Shown one piece after another: positions 8,024 through 18,313 of a stretch of DNA of 64,000 nt (position 1 is its first letter; each line of letters begins with the position of its first letter). Source of the DNA: Enterobacter cloacae complex sp. ECNIH7 (GTDB lineage: Bacteria; Pseudomonadota; Gammaproteobacteria; Enterobacterales; Enterobacteriaceae). The position numbers were made by a program, and so were the translations under genes. The notes under the pieces were generated by a model. That model searched no databases, had not been told where the DNA came from, and saw nothing but the letters and a program-made list of their open reading frames with translations. Where the stretch lies: contig NZ_CP017990.1 of assembly GCF_002208095.1 (NCBI RefSeq), positions 3,906,001 through 3,970,000 on the forward strand, in the 5' to 3' direction.

Positions 8024-9568
8024 TTAAGACTGCTTCGCCAGAAACGCCTCAAACGACTCGGTATCCGCCGCTTCAACCTCTTTCTGACGCACCACGGACG
8101 CATCGCGTTCCGCGGCAAAATCTGCTTCGCTCAGCACTTCTAACGGCTCCTGCATCAGCATCTCACGATACTCCGCTGAGAGTGAACGCCCCGTGCCGCC
8201 AATGCCCTGATCGATCATAGAACGCAGAATACGCGCTGAGAACGTCAGTTCCGGATTATCAAAACACTCCACCAGCTGGTCGCAGATCTGTTGATACGCG
8301 TCGCCGCCGTCAATGCTGTCCATTGTGCGGGCAACACGCTTCAGATCGCGGAACAGATCTTTGCCGACTTTGGTCAGCGGGAACTGTGCCGTTTCGCAGC
8401 CAATACCCAACGTCAGGCCCGGCTTACGCCCTTCCAGAATCACGCGATTCCAGTTTGTACGGGTACAGAGCAGTTCGTCTGAACTCATTTCCGGCGCATC
8501 CGCCAGCACGCACCAGACCATAAACAGATCCAGGAAGCGAATCTGCTGCTCATCAACGCCAATCGGTGAGAACGGGTTGATATCCAGCGAACGCACTTCA
8601 ATGTATTCGATCCCGCCGCGCTGCAGCGCATCCGACGGGGTTTCACCGCTGCGCGTTACGCGCTTAGGACGAATAGGCGCATACAGCTCGTTTTCAATCT
8701 GCAGCACATTGCTGTTGATTTGCAGGCGCTTGCCGTCTTTTTCGAGGCCGATTTTCTCGTACTCTTCCGACGGGGTTTTGATCGCCCGCTTCAATCCTGC
8801 CACATATTCGTGCAATTCGTTAAACGTAATACCGAGATTGCTTTGCGATTTATTGGTATAACCGAGATCGCTCAGGCGCAGAGAGGTGGCGTACGGGAGA
8901 TAGTACATTCCGCACTCGGTCTTCTCGAACGGCAGCGTGGTCGGTTTCCCCTGCAGGAACGAAGAACAGATCGCCGGGGAGGCCCCAAACAGATACGGGA
9001 TCACCCAGCCGAAACGGTAATAGTTGCGGATCAGGCGGAAGTAGCCTTCAGAGATCGCGTCTTTATCCGTTTCACCGCATTTCGCCTGCCAGAACGCCAT
9101 TGGCAGCGAGAAGTTATAATGCACGCCCGAGATCGTCTGCATCAACGCGCCGTAGCGGTTTTTCAGCCCTTCGCGATAGAGCGTTTTCAGCCGGCCGATA
9201 TTTGACGTGCCGTACTGCGCCAGCTCAATCTCCTGGCCCTGCTCGATATAGCACGGCATGCTGAGGGGCCACATACGTTCGTCGCCCATGTTGCGCGCGG
9301 TGTAGCGATGGATATCGCGCATGATCGTCAGCATATGATCAATATCACCCTCTACTGGCGTGATGAACTCCAGCAGTGCCTCAGCGAAATCGGTTGTGAT
9401 CCATTTATGTGTCAGCGCCGAGCCTAACGCCTTCGGGTGACCCGTCGTCGCTAAGCTACCGTCCGCGTTAACGCGCAGCGTTTCACGCTCAAGACCACGC
9501 TGAATACCCTTCAATGCCTGAGGGTGGTTTTCCAGCCAGGCCAGCGCCTGAGATACGTCCGGGATCAA
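8024..9568 (-). CDS. gshA: Glutamate-cysteine ligase GshA
   Basis: The 514-residue protein makes gamma-glutamylcysteine from glutamate, cysteine and ATP, the first and limiting step of glutathione synthesis. The sequence follows E. coli GshA (518 residues) throughout, from the N-terminal [10 protein letters not shown] to the C-terminal G-I-G-G-T-G-R region. The start codon is TTG at 9568, supported by the M-I-P-D-V-S-Q start of E. coli GshA and by a strong GGGAGG five bases upstream. No ATG lies close by. The gene ends a few bases past the micA terminator. Confidence 0.97.
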   Translation of the reverse strand: MIPDVSQALAWLENHPQALKGIQRGLERETLRVNADGSLATTGHPKALGSALTHKWITTDFAEALLEFITPVEGDIDHMLTIMRDIHRYTARNMGDERMWPLSMPCYIEQGQEIELAQYGTSNIGRLKTLYREGLKNRYGALMQTISGVHYNFSLPMAFWQAKCGETDKDAISEGYFRLIRNYYRFGWVIPYLFGASPAICSSFLQGKPTTLPFEKTECGMYYLPYATSLRLSDLGYTNKSQSNLGITFNELHEYVAGLKRAIKTPSEEYEKIGLEKDGKRLQINSNVLQIENELYAPIRPKRVTRSGETPSDALQRGGIEYIEVRSLDINPFSPIGVDEQQIRFLDLFMVWCVLADAPEMSSDELLCTRTNWNRVILEGRKPGLTLGIGCETAQFPLTKVGKDLFRDLKRVARTMDSIDGGDAYQQICDQLVECFDNPELTFSARILRSMIDQGIGGTGRSLSAEYREMLMQEPLEVLSEADFAAERDASVVRQKEVEAADTESFEAFLAKQS

Positions 9569-9651
9569 ATTGACCTCCCGCCTGTCAAAGTAATGTTACT
9601 CAGCATAATTGTAATGGTTGACGATTGAAGGTCGCGTATTCATTCCACCAA

Positions 9652-10080
9652 TTAGTGCCACCACGTCATACCCTGTAGTGTTGCCCACGCCACGAGAACA
9701 TAGCGCAACGCCTTGCCAAGGCACAAAAAAAAGAGCACCGGTCCCCAGGAGATGCGCATCCATCCCGCCAGCAGACACAGTAAATCGCCTATTACAGGCA
9801 TCCAGCTTAATAACAGCGTGGCAGCGCCATAGCGTTTTAGCCAGTCGACTGCCTTTTCCTGCCAGCGCGATTTTTCGCGCAGCGGAAAGAAACGCCCAAG
9901 AATAACGTTAGTCAGCCCTCCAAGGCTATTACCCATTGTTGCTATTAATACAAGCAGCCAGGGCTGACTCACGCCGGACAACAGCATCGCCACCAGCACC
10001 ACTTCCGAATTTCCCGGTAACAGCGTGGCGCTTAAAAAACTGCTGGCGAATAATGAAGCAAGTGACAGCGCGTCACTCAC
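9652..10080 (-). CDS. yqaA: DedA/SNARE-associated-family inner membrane protein YqaA
   Basis: This 142-residue protein has about four hydrophobic segments and matches YqaA of E. coli. The family motifs are seen as L-P-G-N-S-E near residue 22 and the G-x-x-x-G-G-L-T-N-V-I-L-G-R segment near 51. DedA-type proteins help with lipid or proton balance in the inner membrane, but YqaA has no settled function. Its ATG overlaps the yqaB stop by four bases, so the two are probably translated together. Confidence 0.9.
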   Translation of the reverse strand: MSDALSLASLFASSFLSATLLPGNSEVVLVAMLLSGVSQPWLLVLIATMGNSLGGLTNVILGRFFPLREKSRWQEKAVDWLKRYGAATLLLSWMPVIGDLLCLLAGWMRISWGPVLFFLCLGKALRYVLVAWATLQGMTWWH

Positions 10081-10643
10081 AGTAAGCGCACATCCACCGC
10101 ATCCATTCCGGCATCACGCGCGGCCTGAATGCCGAAATCGGCGTCTTCAAAAACGACACATTTTGCCGCCGGGACGCCCATTAATTCTGCGCAAAGCAGG
10201 AAGGTGTCCGGTGCGGGCTTGTGATGTTTAACATGATCGGCGGCGACCACCGCAGAAAAATAGTGGCGCAGGCCAAGATGATTGAGCAAAGCTTCTGCAA
10301 TCGAGCTTTCACTGCCTGTTCCTACCGACATCGGGCGGCACCCGTGCCACTCTTTTACCACATCAATCAGCGGCAGAGGGCGTACGGTATCTAAAAGCAT
10401 GGCTTTTACCGCATCGGTTTTTTCGCGCGCGAGCAGATGCGGGTCGAGATCGGCCTGATTCAGTTCAATCACGGCCTGCGCAATACGCCAGGTGGGGGAT
10501 CCGTTGAGGGCAATCATCGCCTGAAGATCGAAACGCATTCCGTAGCGGCCCAGGACGTCAGTCCAGGCTTGACGATGCGTGGGTTCGGTATCCAGGAGAG
10601 TGCCGTCCATATCGAAGATCAAACCGTCATACTGTGCGTACAT
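10077..10643 (-). CDS. yqaB: HAD phosphatase YqaB (fructose-1-phosphate / 6-phosphogluconate phosphatase)
   Basis: The 188-residue protein is a cytosolic sugar-phosphate phosphatase of the HAD superfamily. Motif I is F-D-M-D-G-T-L-L-D-T-E with nucleophile D11 and acid/base D13, motif II lies around V-G-T-G-S-E, motif III is the K of H-H-K-P-A-P, and motif IV is F-E-D-A-D-F-G. Length and sequence match E. coli YqaB. It heads a two-gene unit with yqaA, and the tRNA-Arg array lies upstream in the same orientation. Confidence 0.93.
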   Translation of the reverse strand: MYAQYDGLIFDMDGTLLDTEPTHRQAWTDVLGRYGMRFDLQAMIALNGSPTWRIAQAVIELNQADLDPHLLAREKTDAVKAMLLDTVRPLPLIDVVKEWHGCRPMSVGTGSESSIAEALLNHLGLRHYFSAVVAADHVKHHKPAPDTFLLCAELMGVPAAKCVVFEDADFGIQAARDAGMDAVDVRLL

Positions 10644-10760
10644 CGTGCTCTCGCTAAACGATTAACAAAGCATTACTTTATCGTAAATGGTGATTTTTGT
10701 CGCTGATTGAGAGTGTGATTGCTGACGGAACGTCGAAGGAATAAACAAAGAAGGAGAAGA

Positions 10761-10837
10761 TGGTGCATCCGGGAGGATTCGAACCTCCGACCGCTCGGTT
10801 CGTAGCCGAGTACTCTATCCAGCTGAGCTACGGATGC
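10761..10837 (-). tRNA. tRNA-Arg(ACG), copy 4 of the array
   Basis: A 77-base tRNA read on the minus strand from GCATCCGTAGCTCAG to an encoded CCA. The anticodon ACG (inosine-modified in the cell) lies in CTACGAA, and the T-loop is GTTCGAATC. It is identical to the other three arginine copies in this cluster, and is the last gene of the serV-arg operon. Confidence 0.98.
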
Positions 10838-10865
10838 ATCAGGGAATTACTTTCAGAAATAATAA

Positions 10866-10936
10866 TGGTGCATCCGGGAGGATTACTCGGCTGCGCCTCG
10901 CCCTGCGGGCCGTTGCTGAAGCAACGTTATCCTCCC
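10866..10936 (-). repeat. tRNA-end-derived spacer element A (RtT-like)
   Basis: The first 19 bases on the plus strand copy the last 19 bases of the tRNA-Arg gene, including CCA. The copy then folds into a long stem, GGGAGGAT (10876-10883) with ATCCTCCC (10929-10936), holding an inner CGTTGC/GCAACG hairpin. This recalls the tRNA-end repeats known after E. coli tyrT (rtT RNA). Any function is unknown. Confidence 0.7.
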
Positions 10937-10997
10937 TGGTGCTCGCGATTAACTCGCAGACCTTGAAACAACAGCGTGGCTATTATCTCGGAGAAGA

Positions 10998-11074
10998 TGG
11001 TGCATCCGGGAGGATTCGAACCTCCGACCGCTCGGTTCGTAGCCGAGTACTCTATCCAGCTGAGCTACGGATGC
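10998..11074 (-). tRNA. tRNA-Arg(ACG), copy 3 of the array
   Basis: Identical to the copy at 10761-10837 and exactly 237 bases from it. The cloverleaf is complete with encoded CCA and anticodon ACG. Confidence 0.98.
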
Positions 11075-11103
11075 ATCAGGGTACTGCTTTCAGAAATAGT
11101 AAA

Positions 11104-11173
11104 TGGTGCATCCGGGAGGATTACTCGGCTGCGCCTCGCCCTGGGGCCGTTGCTAAAGCAACGTTATCCTCCC
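11104..11173 (-). repeat. tRNA-end-derived spacer element B (RtT-like)
   Basis: A second copy of the element at 10866, again beginning with the last 19 bases of tRNA-Arg and closing with ATCCTCCC. It differs at a few positions, with small compensating length changes, so that both whole spacers are 160 bases long. Confidence 0.7.
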
Positions 11174-11234
11174 TGGTGCTTACGATTAACTCGTAGACCT
11201 TGAAACAACAGCATCGCTGTTATCTCGGAGAATA

Positions 11235-11311
11235 TGGTGCATCCGGGAGGATTCGAACCTCCGACCGCTCGGTTCGTAGCCGAGTACTCTATCCAGCTGA
11301 GCTACGGATGC
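11235..11311 (-). tRNA. tRNA-Arg(ACG), copy 2 of the array
   Basis: Identical to its neighbours; 237 bases from copy 3 and 141 bases from copy 1. The spacer towards copy 1 is short (64 bases) and lacks the tRNA-end element. Confidence 0.98.
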
Positions 11312-11375
11312 ATCGGGATTTACTACTGTACTGCTCGATATTCATATCACTTCTAAAGCAATATGAAGTAATAGA

Positions 11376-11452
11376 TGGTGCATCCGGGAGGATTCGAACC
11401 TCCGACCGCTCGGTTCGTAGCCGAGTACTCTATCCAGCTGAGCTACGGATGC
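11376..11452 (-). tRNA. tRNA-Arg(ACG), copy 1 of the array
   Basis: Identical 77-base tRNA gene with encoded CCA. It follows tRNA-Ser by only four bases in the direction of transcription, so the two come from one transcript. Confidence 0.98.
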
Positions 11453-11456
11453 AAAA

Positions 11457-11549
11457 TGGCGGTGAGGCGGGGATTCGAACCCCGGATGCAGCTTTTGACC
11501 GCATACTCCCTTAGCAGGGGAGCGCCTTCAGCCTCTCGGCCACCTCACC
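11457..11549 (-). tRNA. serV: tRNA-Ser(GCT)
   Basis: A 93-base class II tRNA with a long variable arm, anticodon GCT in CCCTGCTAAGGG, T-loop GTTCGAATC and encoded CCA. It matches E. coli serV and leads the serV-argVYZQ operon. Confidence 0.97.
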
Positions 11550-11614
11550 ACACAACGCCTCTTTCGAGTGCTTCGAGTTACTCGTTAAGAGCTTCTCGTC
11601 GCTGCGTGGCGCAT

Positions 11615-11642
11615 ATATTACTTTCTGGGACTTATAAGTCAA
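11615..11642 (-). promoter_or_regulatory. Promoter of the serV-arg tRNA operon
   Basis: On the minus strand TTGACT (11637-11642) and TAATAT (11615-11620) are 16 bases apart. A GC-rich stretch, GCGCC, follows the -10, as in stringently controlled stable-RNA promoters. The remaining gap towards csrA (11643-11860) shows no gene. Confidence 0.75.
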
Positions 11643-11860
11643 ACAATTTTCCAAAAGCTTTTATCGTTTGCACAAATCACACGCAATTTGCATGTAAAAG
11701 CCGCAAAGAGGGTGTTTTATAAGCGGATTTTGCAGGCATCTTCACAGAAAACCTTTGCAGAAATGGCGGCGTAAGGGCGAGTTTAGGGTAACGGAGTGGT
11801 TAAAAAGAGAGCGTTTGAAATTAAACGGTAACGTTGAGCAGGAAAAATGACAGGAGGGTT

Positions 11861-11884
11861 GCGTCTCGCCCGACAGCGAGACGC
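11861..11884 (-). terminator. Probable csrA terminator
   Basis: GCGTCTCG (11861-11868) pairs with CGAGACGC (11877-11884) just after the csrA stop in the direction of transcription. The T-run follows only at some distance. Confidence 0.5.
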
Positions 11885-11891
11885 GACAATA

Positions 11892-12077
11892 TCAGTAACT
11901 GGACTGCTGGGATTTTTCAGCCTGGATACGCTGGTAGATCTCTTCACGGTGGACAGATACTTCTTTAGGAGCGTTAACACCAATACGTACCTGGTTACCC
12001 TTTACCCCTAAAACTGTCACGGTGACCTCATCCCCAATCATGAGGGTCTCACCAACTCGACGAGTCAGAATCAGCAT
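11892..12077 (-). CDS. csrA: Carbon storage regulator CsrA
   Basis: The 61-residue RNA-binding dimer recognises GGA in message leaders and controls glycogen, motility and biofilm genes; its activity is titrated by the CsrB/CsrC RNAs. The sequence [11 protein letters not shown] and [17 protein letters not shown] matches E. coli CsrA at nearly every position. It is read from its own leader between alaS and the tRNA operon, as in E. coli. Confidence 0.98.
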
Positions 12078-12270
12078 TCTTTGCTCCTTGAAAGATTAAA
12101 AGAGTCGGGTCTCTTGTATCCCGGCATTATCCATCATATAACGCCAAAAAGTAAGCGATGACAAACACGTAAAGTGTAAGCAGTCACGGCATCACATTCT
12201 GTTAAACGTAAGTTTAGCCGATATACACAAACTCAACCTGACTTTATCGTTATCGATAGCACAGTGAACA

Positions 12271-12300
12271 AGACGCCATAACGTTACCGCTATGGCGTCT
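12271..12300 (-). terminator. alaS terminator hairpin
   Basis: A perfect 10-bp stem (AGACGCCATA at 12271-12280 with TATGGCGTCT at 12291-12300) with a 10-base loop lies just past the alaS stop. The T-run is short. The space from 12078 to 12270 is the csrA leader and promoter region and has no other feature I can support. Confidence 0.65.
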
Positions 12301-12318
12301 GCTTGTGCTTTGTAGTTA

Positions 12319-14946
12319 TTACAGTTTCGCGCTTACCCAGCTTTCAACGCTGGCCAAAGCTTGCGGAAGTGCCGCCGCATCCGTACCACCGGCTTGCGCC
12401 ATGTCCGGACGACCGCCACCCTTGCCGCCCACCTGCTGAGCGACCATACCAATCAGTTCCCCTGCTTTTACGCGGTCGGTCACATCCTTAGAGACGCCCG
12501 CAATCAGAGAAACCTTACCTTCTGCCACTGTCGCCAGCACGATAACGGTAGAACCAAGCTGGTTCTTGAGATCGTCGACCATAGTACGCAGCATCTTAGG
12601 CTCAACGCCCGCCAGATCGCTGACCAGCAGTTTGACGCCCTTAATGTCTACAGCCTTGCTGGAGAGGTTTGCACTCTCCTGCGCCGCAGCCTGCTCTTTC
12701 AGCTGCTGCAGCTCTTTTTCCAGCTGACGCGTGCGATCCAGCGCAACGCGCACTTTCTCGCCCAGATTCTGGCTATCGCCTTTCAGCAGCTGCGCGATGT
12801 CGTGCAGCTGATCGCTCTGCGCATGCAGGCTGGCAATCGCACCTTCACCGGTCACCGCTTCAATACGACGCACGCCTGCCGCCGTACCCGACTCGGAAAC
12901 AATGCGGAACAGGCCGATGTCACCGGTGCGCGATGCGTGCGTACCGCCGCACAGCTCGGTAGAGAAGTCGCCCATGCTCAGCACGCGAACGCGGTCGTCA
13001 TATTTCTCACCAAACAGCGCCATCGCACCTTTTTTCTTCGCGTCCTCGAGCTCCATGATGTGGGTCTCGATTGGCAGGTTACGACGGATCTGCGCGTTCA
13101 CCAGATCTTCCACCGCGCGGATTTCAGACGGTTTCATCGCTTCAAAATGCGAGAAGTCGAAACGCAGCACTTTGTCGTTAACCAGAGAACCTTTCTGTGC
13201 AACGTGGGTACCGAGTACGTCGCGCAGGGCGGCGTGCATCAGGTGGGTTGCAGAGTGGTTCAGACGAATGCGCGCGCGGCGAGCTTCATCCACGTTAGCC
13301 TGTACGCCCTCGCCCACTTTCAGAGAACCGGAAACCAGTTTGCCCTGGTGACCAATCGCCTGACCGTATTTCTGGGTGTCGCTGACGCTGAAGCTGAAAC
13401 CGTTGCCTTTCAGCTCGCCCTTGTCGCCAACCTGACCGCCGGATTCCGCGTAGAACGGCGTTTTGTCCAGAATGACAACCGCTTCCTGACCCACGCTGAT
13501 GCTGTCCACGGCTTTACCGTCAACAAACAGGGCGGTCACTTTGCCGGTCAGTTCCAGCGCGTCATAACCTTTGAATTCAGACGCGCTATCAACGCGGATC
13601 ATCGCGTTGTAGTCTGCACCGAAACCGCTGGATTCACGCGCACGACGACGCTGCTCTTCCATCGCGGCTTCGAAGCCCGCTTCGTCAACTTTGATGTTGC
13701 GCTCGCGGCAAACGTCCGCCGTCAGGTCAACCGGGAAGCCGTAGGTGTCGTACAGGCGGAAAGCGGTTTCGCCATCCAGCGTATCGCCCTTAAGTTTCGC
13801 CAGCTCTTCGTCCAGCAGCGCCAGACCGCGCTCAAGTGTACGCGCAAACTGCTCTTCTTCGGTTTTCAGAACCTGCTCTACCTGCGCCTGCTGGCGTTTC
13901 AGCTCATCACCGGCAGCACCCATCACGCCAATCAGTGGCCCAACGAGTTTATAGAAGAAGGTGTCCTTCGCGCCCAGCATGTTGCCGTGACGGATGGCAC
14001 GACGAATGATACGACGCAGCACGTAGCCACGGTTTTCATTTGACGGGATAACGCCGTCGGCAATCAGGAACGCACAGGAACGAATGTGGTCCGCGATAAC
14101 GCGCAGCGATTTGTTGTTCAGGTCGGTCGCGCCGGTAACTTCGGCAACGGCTTTGATCAGGGTGCTGAACAGGTCAATCTCGTAGTTGGAGTTGACGTGC
14201 TGCAGAACCGCGGCAATACGCTCCAGACCCATACCGGTATCAACGGAAGGCTTCGGCAGCGGCTCCATCGTACCGTCGGCCTGACGGTTGAACTGCATGA
14301 AGACGATGTTCCAGATCTCAATGTAGCGATCGCCGTCTTCTTCCGGGCTGCCCGGAGGGCCACCCCAGATGTGGTCGCCGTGATCGTAGAAGATCTCGGT
14401 GCACGGACCGCAAGGGCCGGTATCACCCATCTGCCAGAAGTTGTCAGACGCGTATGGCGCGCCTTTGTTATCGCCGATGCGAATAATACGCTCGCGCGGG
14501 ATCCCGACTTCTTTTTCCCAGATTTCGTAGGCTTCGTCATCGGTTTCATAGACGGTAACCCACAGACGCTCTTTCGGCAGGTTGAACCAGTTTTCACCGG
14601 TCAGCAGTTCCCACGCGTATTGAATGGCATCGTGTTTGAAGTAGTCGCCGAAGCTGAAGTTACCCAGCATTTCGAAGAAGGTGTGGTGACGCGCGGTGTA
14701 ACCGACGTTTTCCAGGTCGTTGTGTTTACCGCCCGCACGCACGCAACGCTGTGAGGTTGTGGCGCGGGAATAATTACGCTTGTCGAGACCAAGGAACACA
14801 TCCTTGAACTGGTTCATCCCGGCGTTGGTAAACAGCAGAGTCGGATCGTTGTTCGGTACCAGGGAGCTGCTGGCAACAACCTGGTGTCCCTTACTATGGA
14901 AAAAATCGAGAAACGCCTGACGGATCTCAGCGGTGCTCTTGCTCAT
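12319..14946 (-). CDS. alaS: Alanyl-tRNA synthetase AlaRS
   Basis: The 875-residue enzyme charges tRNA-Ala. Its class II catalytic domain covers about residues 1-440. An editing domain carries the zinc-site motifs H-S-A-T-H (about 563) and C-G-G-T-H (about 665), which remove wrongly attached serine and glycine. A C-terminal glycine-rich domain ends the protein. The length is one residue short of the E. coli enzyme. recX lies upstream in the same orientation. Confidence 0.98.
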   Translation of the reverse strand: MSKSTAEIRQAFLDFFHSKGHQVVASSSLVPNNDPTLLFTNAGMNQFKDVFLGLDKRNYSRATTSQRCVRAGGKHNDLENVGYTARHHTFFEMLGNFSFGDYFKHDAIQYAWELLTGENWFNLPKERLWVTVYETDDEAYEIWEKEVGIPRERIIRIGDNKGAPYASDNFWQMGDTGPCGPCTEIFYDHGDHIWGGPPGSPEEDGDRYIEIWNIVFMQFNRQADGTMEPLPKPSVDTGMGLERIAAVLQHVNSNYEIDLFSTLIKAVAEVTGATDLNNKSLRVIADHIRSCAFLIADGVIPSNENRGYVLRRIIRRAIRHGNMLGAKDTFFYKLVGPLIGVMGAAGDELKRQQAQVEQVLKTEEEQFARTLERGLALLDEELAKLKGDTLDGETAFRLYDTYGFPVDLTADVCRERNIKVDEAGFEAAMEEQRRRARESSGFGADYNAMIRVDSASEFKGYDALELTGKVTALFVDGKAVDSISVGQEAVVILDKTPFYAESGGQVGDKGELKGNGFSFSVSDTQKYGQAIGHQGKLVSGSLKVGEGVQANVDEARRARIRLNHSATHLMHAALRDVLGTHVAQKGSLVNDKVLRFDFSHFEAMKPSEIRAVEDLVNAQIRRNLPIETHIMELEDAKKKGAMALFGEKYDDRVRVLSMGDFSTELCGGTHASRTGDIGLFRIVSESGTAAGVRRIEAVTGEGAIASLHAQSDQLHDIAQLLKGDSQNLGEKVRVALDRTRQLEKELQQLKEQAAAQESANLSSKAVDIKGVKLLVSDLAGVEPKMLRTMVDDLKNQLGSTVIVLATVAEGKVSLIAGVSKDVTDRVKAGELIGMVAQQVGGKGGGRPDMAQAGGTDAAALPQALASVESWVSAKL

Positions 14947-15077
14947 AATTATCCTGAAATCAAGCTAACGAAATGTCGTAGCCAGCCTGTATCGGTAAAC
15001 CGTTGGACAGACCAGCTACTGGAAAAAGTGGGAATAAGATAAGTTTTCTTTAGTGGGAAGTAAAATCCCGCATGCGT

Positions 15078-15578
15078 TCAATCGGCAAAATTACGCCAGA
15101 TATCCTGAATATCTTCCATGAGAAAGCCGCGGTAGAGCAAAAAGCGCTGGATTTTGACTTTTTCTGAAAATTCACGCGGCAGCGGTTCGCCGTATTTACG
15201 AATCGCCTGTTCTCTGGCCAGCTCGCACCAGTCAGTATCGCATTCGCGCATCGCTTTTTCGATGGACTCCCGGGCCACCCCTTTCTGGTTCAGCTCCTGC
15301 CGGATGCGCGCGGGCCCATATCCTTTACGGCCGCGGCTGGCGAGAAACCGTGAGGCAAAGCGCTCGTCATCGAGATAATGATGCTCATAGCACCAGGCAA
15401 TCACGCGGTCATAATCTTCCGCGGTGGCATCAATCTCTTCCGGCCCGTTTTTACTCATCACCGGAGCCAACAGTTTGCGCCGCAGCTCCTGTTCACTGTG
15501 GTCACGAACGGCCAGGATGCGCACCGCGCGGTCCAGTAAGCGTGCATACGCGGGTCGACGTGTTGTCGGTTCACTCAT
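15078..15578 (-). CDS. recX: RecA regulator RecX
   Basis: The 166-residue protein binds RecA filaments and limits their growth and activity. It has the three-helix repeat structure of the family, with [19 protein letters not shown] in the middle repeat. The length is identical to E. coli RecX. It follows recA after a partial terminator, so it is made by read-through, as known in E. coli. Confidence 0.95.
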   Translation of the reverse strand: MSEPTTRRPAYARLLDRAVRILAVRDHSEQELRRKLLAPVMSKNGPEEIDATAEDYDRVIAWCYEHHYLDDERFASRFLASRGRKGYGPARIRQELNQKGVARESIEKAMRECDTDWCELAREQAIRKYGEPLPREFSEKVKIQRFLLYRGFLMEDIQDIWRNFAD

Positions 15579-15603
15579 AAAAAACCTGCTGATTCAGAAA
15601 TGC

Positions 15604-15627
15604 AAAAAGGGCCGCATCAGCAGCCCT
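15604..15627 (-). terminator. recA terminator (leaky, before recX)
   Basis: Read on the minus strand, AAGGGCTGC pairs with a GCGGCCC arm and is followed by TTTTT. It sits 18 bases after recA and 25 before recX. Confidence 0.75.
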
Positions 15628-15645
15628 TCATTTTAAACGAAAGAA

Positions 15646-16740
<1,095 letters not shown>

Positions 16741-16773
16741 TCACCGTGGATTTCTGTTCTGTTGGTGCAATTA

Positions 16774-16793
16774 TACTGTATGGTCATACAGTA
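16774..16793 (-). promoter_or_regulatory. LexA (SOS) box of recA
   Basis: A near-perfect 20-base palindrome holds CTGT (16776-16779), eight bases and ACAG (16788-16791). It begins at the base next to the pncC stop codon and lies 70 bases before recA. Confidence 0.95.
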
Positions 16794-17291
16794 TCAAGTG
16801 TTTTGTAGAAATTGTTGCCAGAGCGTTTTTAACGCATAAACGGTTGCCTGACGACGCACGCTTTCGCGATCGCCGCTGAAGCACTCCCGGCGGGTGATCC
16901 CTTCCCCTTTGGAGGTGGCGAACCCAAACCAGACGGTGCCGACAGGCTTCACATCGCTGCCGCCGTCCGGGCCCGCAATACCGCTAATGGAAATCGCGTA
17001 ATCTGCCCGCGCCTCTTTGAGCGCGCCAATAGCCATCTCGATTACCACCGGTTCGCTGACCGCGCCATGCTGTTCAAGCGTGGATTCGCGCACGCCAATC
17101 ATCTGAGCTTTAGCTTCGTTACTGTAGGTCACAAAACCGCGTTCAAACCAGGCGGAACTGCCGGCAATATCGGTAATCGCTTTCGCCACCCAGCCGCCGG
17201 TGCAGGATTCCGCAGTGGTGATTGTCGCGCCACGCTGCTTCAGCGCAAGGCCAACGATCTCGCTAAGCTGCATCAATTCATGGTCAGTCAT
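16794..17291 (-). CDS. pncC: Nicotinamide-nucleotide amidase PncC (YgaD)
   Basis: The 165-residue cytosolic enzyme deamidates NMN to nicotinate mononucleotide in pyridine nucleotide recycling. This is a CinA C-terminal domain protein, with the family motifs T-T-A-E-S-C-T-G-G (about residues 24-32) and S-G-I-A-G-P-D-G-G (about 103-111). The ATG at 17291 gives M-T-D-H-E-L and the length of the E. coli protein; an in-frame start 33 bases upstream is less likely. The stop abuts the recA LexA box. Confidence 0.95.
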   Translation of the reverse strand: MTDHELMQLSEIVGLALKQRGATITTAESCTGGWVAKAITDIAGSSAWFERGFVTYSNEAKAQMIGVRESTLEQHGAVSEPVVIEMAIGALKEARADYAISISGIAGPDGGSDVKPVGTVWFGFATSKGEGITRRECFSGDRESVRRQATVYALKTLWQQFLQNT

Positions 17292-17420
17292 TCTCGCTCC
17301 AGGCATCAGAAAAACGTGCTGCACAAGATAGCACTTTATCGTCAGATGTGGGGATGGACTTCAGGTTTTACGAGGGGGCTTCAGAAAAAAGCCGGTACGG
17401 ACGCACCGGCGGTGGAAAAG

Positions 17421-18299
17421 TTATTTCATGCTCTCAGCGAGGGTGTGCACATTGTGGCGAAACGCCTTAACGTAGGTGTCAGCCACCCCACCTTTTGCCG
17501 ACAGCGCTTCGGGGTAAAGCTCGCCCCCGGGCTGTGCGCCCGTCGCCGATGCAATCTGTTTCACCAGACGCGGATCGAGCTGATTTTCCATAAACCAGGT
17601 TTTCACGCCGTCGGCTTTAATCTGATTGATAATCTCGGCGACCTGCGCCGCGCTGGCTTCGCTCTCAGACGACAGCCCCTGCGGCGCCATAAACGTCACG
17701 CCGTAGGCGCGGCTGAAATAGCCGAACGCGTCATGGCTGGTCAGCACTTTACGCTTCGCCGGCGGGATCTGGCTAAAGCGCGTTTTGGCCCAGTTATCCA
17801 GCTGGCTGAGCTGCGCGATATACGTTTTGCCAGAGGCTTCCAGCACGGCTTTGTCATCCGGATCGGCTTTCACCAGCCCGTTCAGGATATTTTGTGCATA
17901 GAGCGCCCCGTTCGCCGCGCTGTTCCACGCATGGGGATCGGTCACAGTCTTTCCATCTTCCTCAAGCGTGTGGGTTTTCACTCCTGTTGAGGCCACAACC
18001 AGTTGCCCTTTGAACCCGGAGGCTTTCACCAGACGATCAAGCCAGCCTTCCAGCCCCAGGCCGTTCACCACCACCACATCAGCCTTGCTCAGGGCGGCGC
18101 TGTCTTTCGGCGACGGTTCAAAGGTATGCGGATCGCCGTCCGGCCCGACCAGCGTCGTCACGTTCACATGGTCACCGCCTACCTCCTGCGTGATATCCCC
18201 CAGAATCGAAAAGCTGGTCACCACATTCAGCGTTTTCGCCATCACGCCGTGCGACATCATCCCCAGCGCGAGCGCCACTACAAATCCTGTACGTTTCAT
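17421..18299 (-). CDS. Zinc-type ABC transporter substrate-binding protein
   Basis: The 292-residue protein is a cluster A-I metal-binding lipocalin-unrelated periplasmic protein of the ZnuA/TroA kind. A signal peptide ends at about residue 21 (V-M-A/K-T). Likely ligands are H58 in D-P-H-T-F-E-P-S-P, H123 in D-P-H-A-W, H189 in S-H-D-A-F-G-Y-F and an acidic residue near 260-264. A third histidine, where manganese-type SitA/PsaA proteins have glutamate, points to zinc. The His-rich loop of ZnuA is missing. It is last in an operon with the permease and ATPase, 14 bases after the permease. The start at 18299 follows GGGGAAACG. Confidence 0.88.
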   Translation of the reverse strand: MKRTGFVVALALGMMSHGVMAKTLNVVTSFSILGDITQEVGGDHVNVTTLVGPDGDPHTFEPSPKDSAALSKADVVVVNGLGLEGWLDRLVKASGFKGQLVVASTGVKTHTLEEDGKTVTDPHAWNSAANGALYAQNILNGLVKADPDDKAVLEASGKTYIAQLSQLDNWAKTRFSQIPPAKRKVLTSHDAFGYFSRAYGVTFMAPQGLSSESEASAAQVAEIINQIKADGVKTWFMENQLDPRLVKQIASATGAQPGGELYPEALSAKGGVADTYVKAFRHNVHTLAESMK

Positions 18300-18313
18300 C
18301 GTTTCCCCTTGCG

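Noticed and set aside
10761..11452. Regular repeats resembling a CRISPR array
   Set aside because: The repeats are full 77-base tRNA genes with normal cloverleaf and CCA. No cas genes are present, and spacers are long and alike.
10760..11722. Open frames through the tRNA array encoding repeated P-G-G-F-E-P-P-T-A-R-F peptides
   Set aside because: These are the antisense of tRNA-Arg genes. The repeated peptide is a known false gene product of tRNA clusters.
12361..14043. 560-codon frame on the plus strand
   Set aside because: Antisense of alaS with a composition typical of shadow frames (rich in R, H, Q, V) and no recognisable domain.
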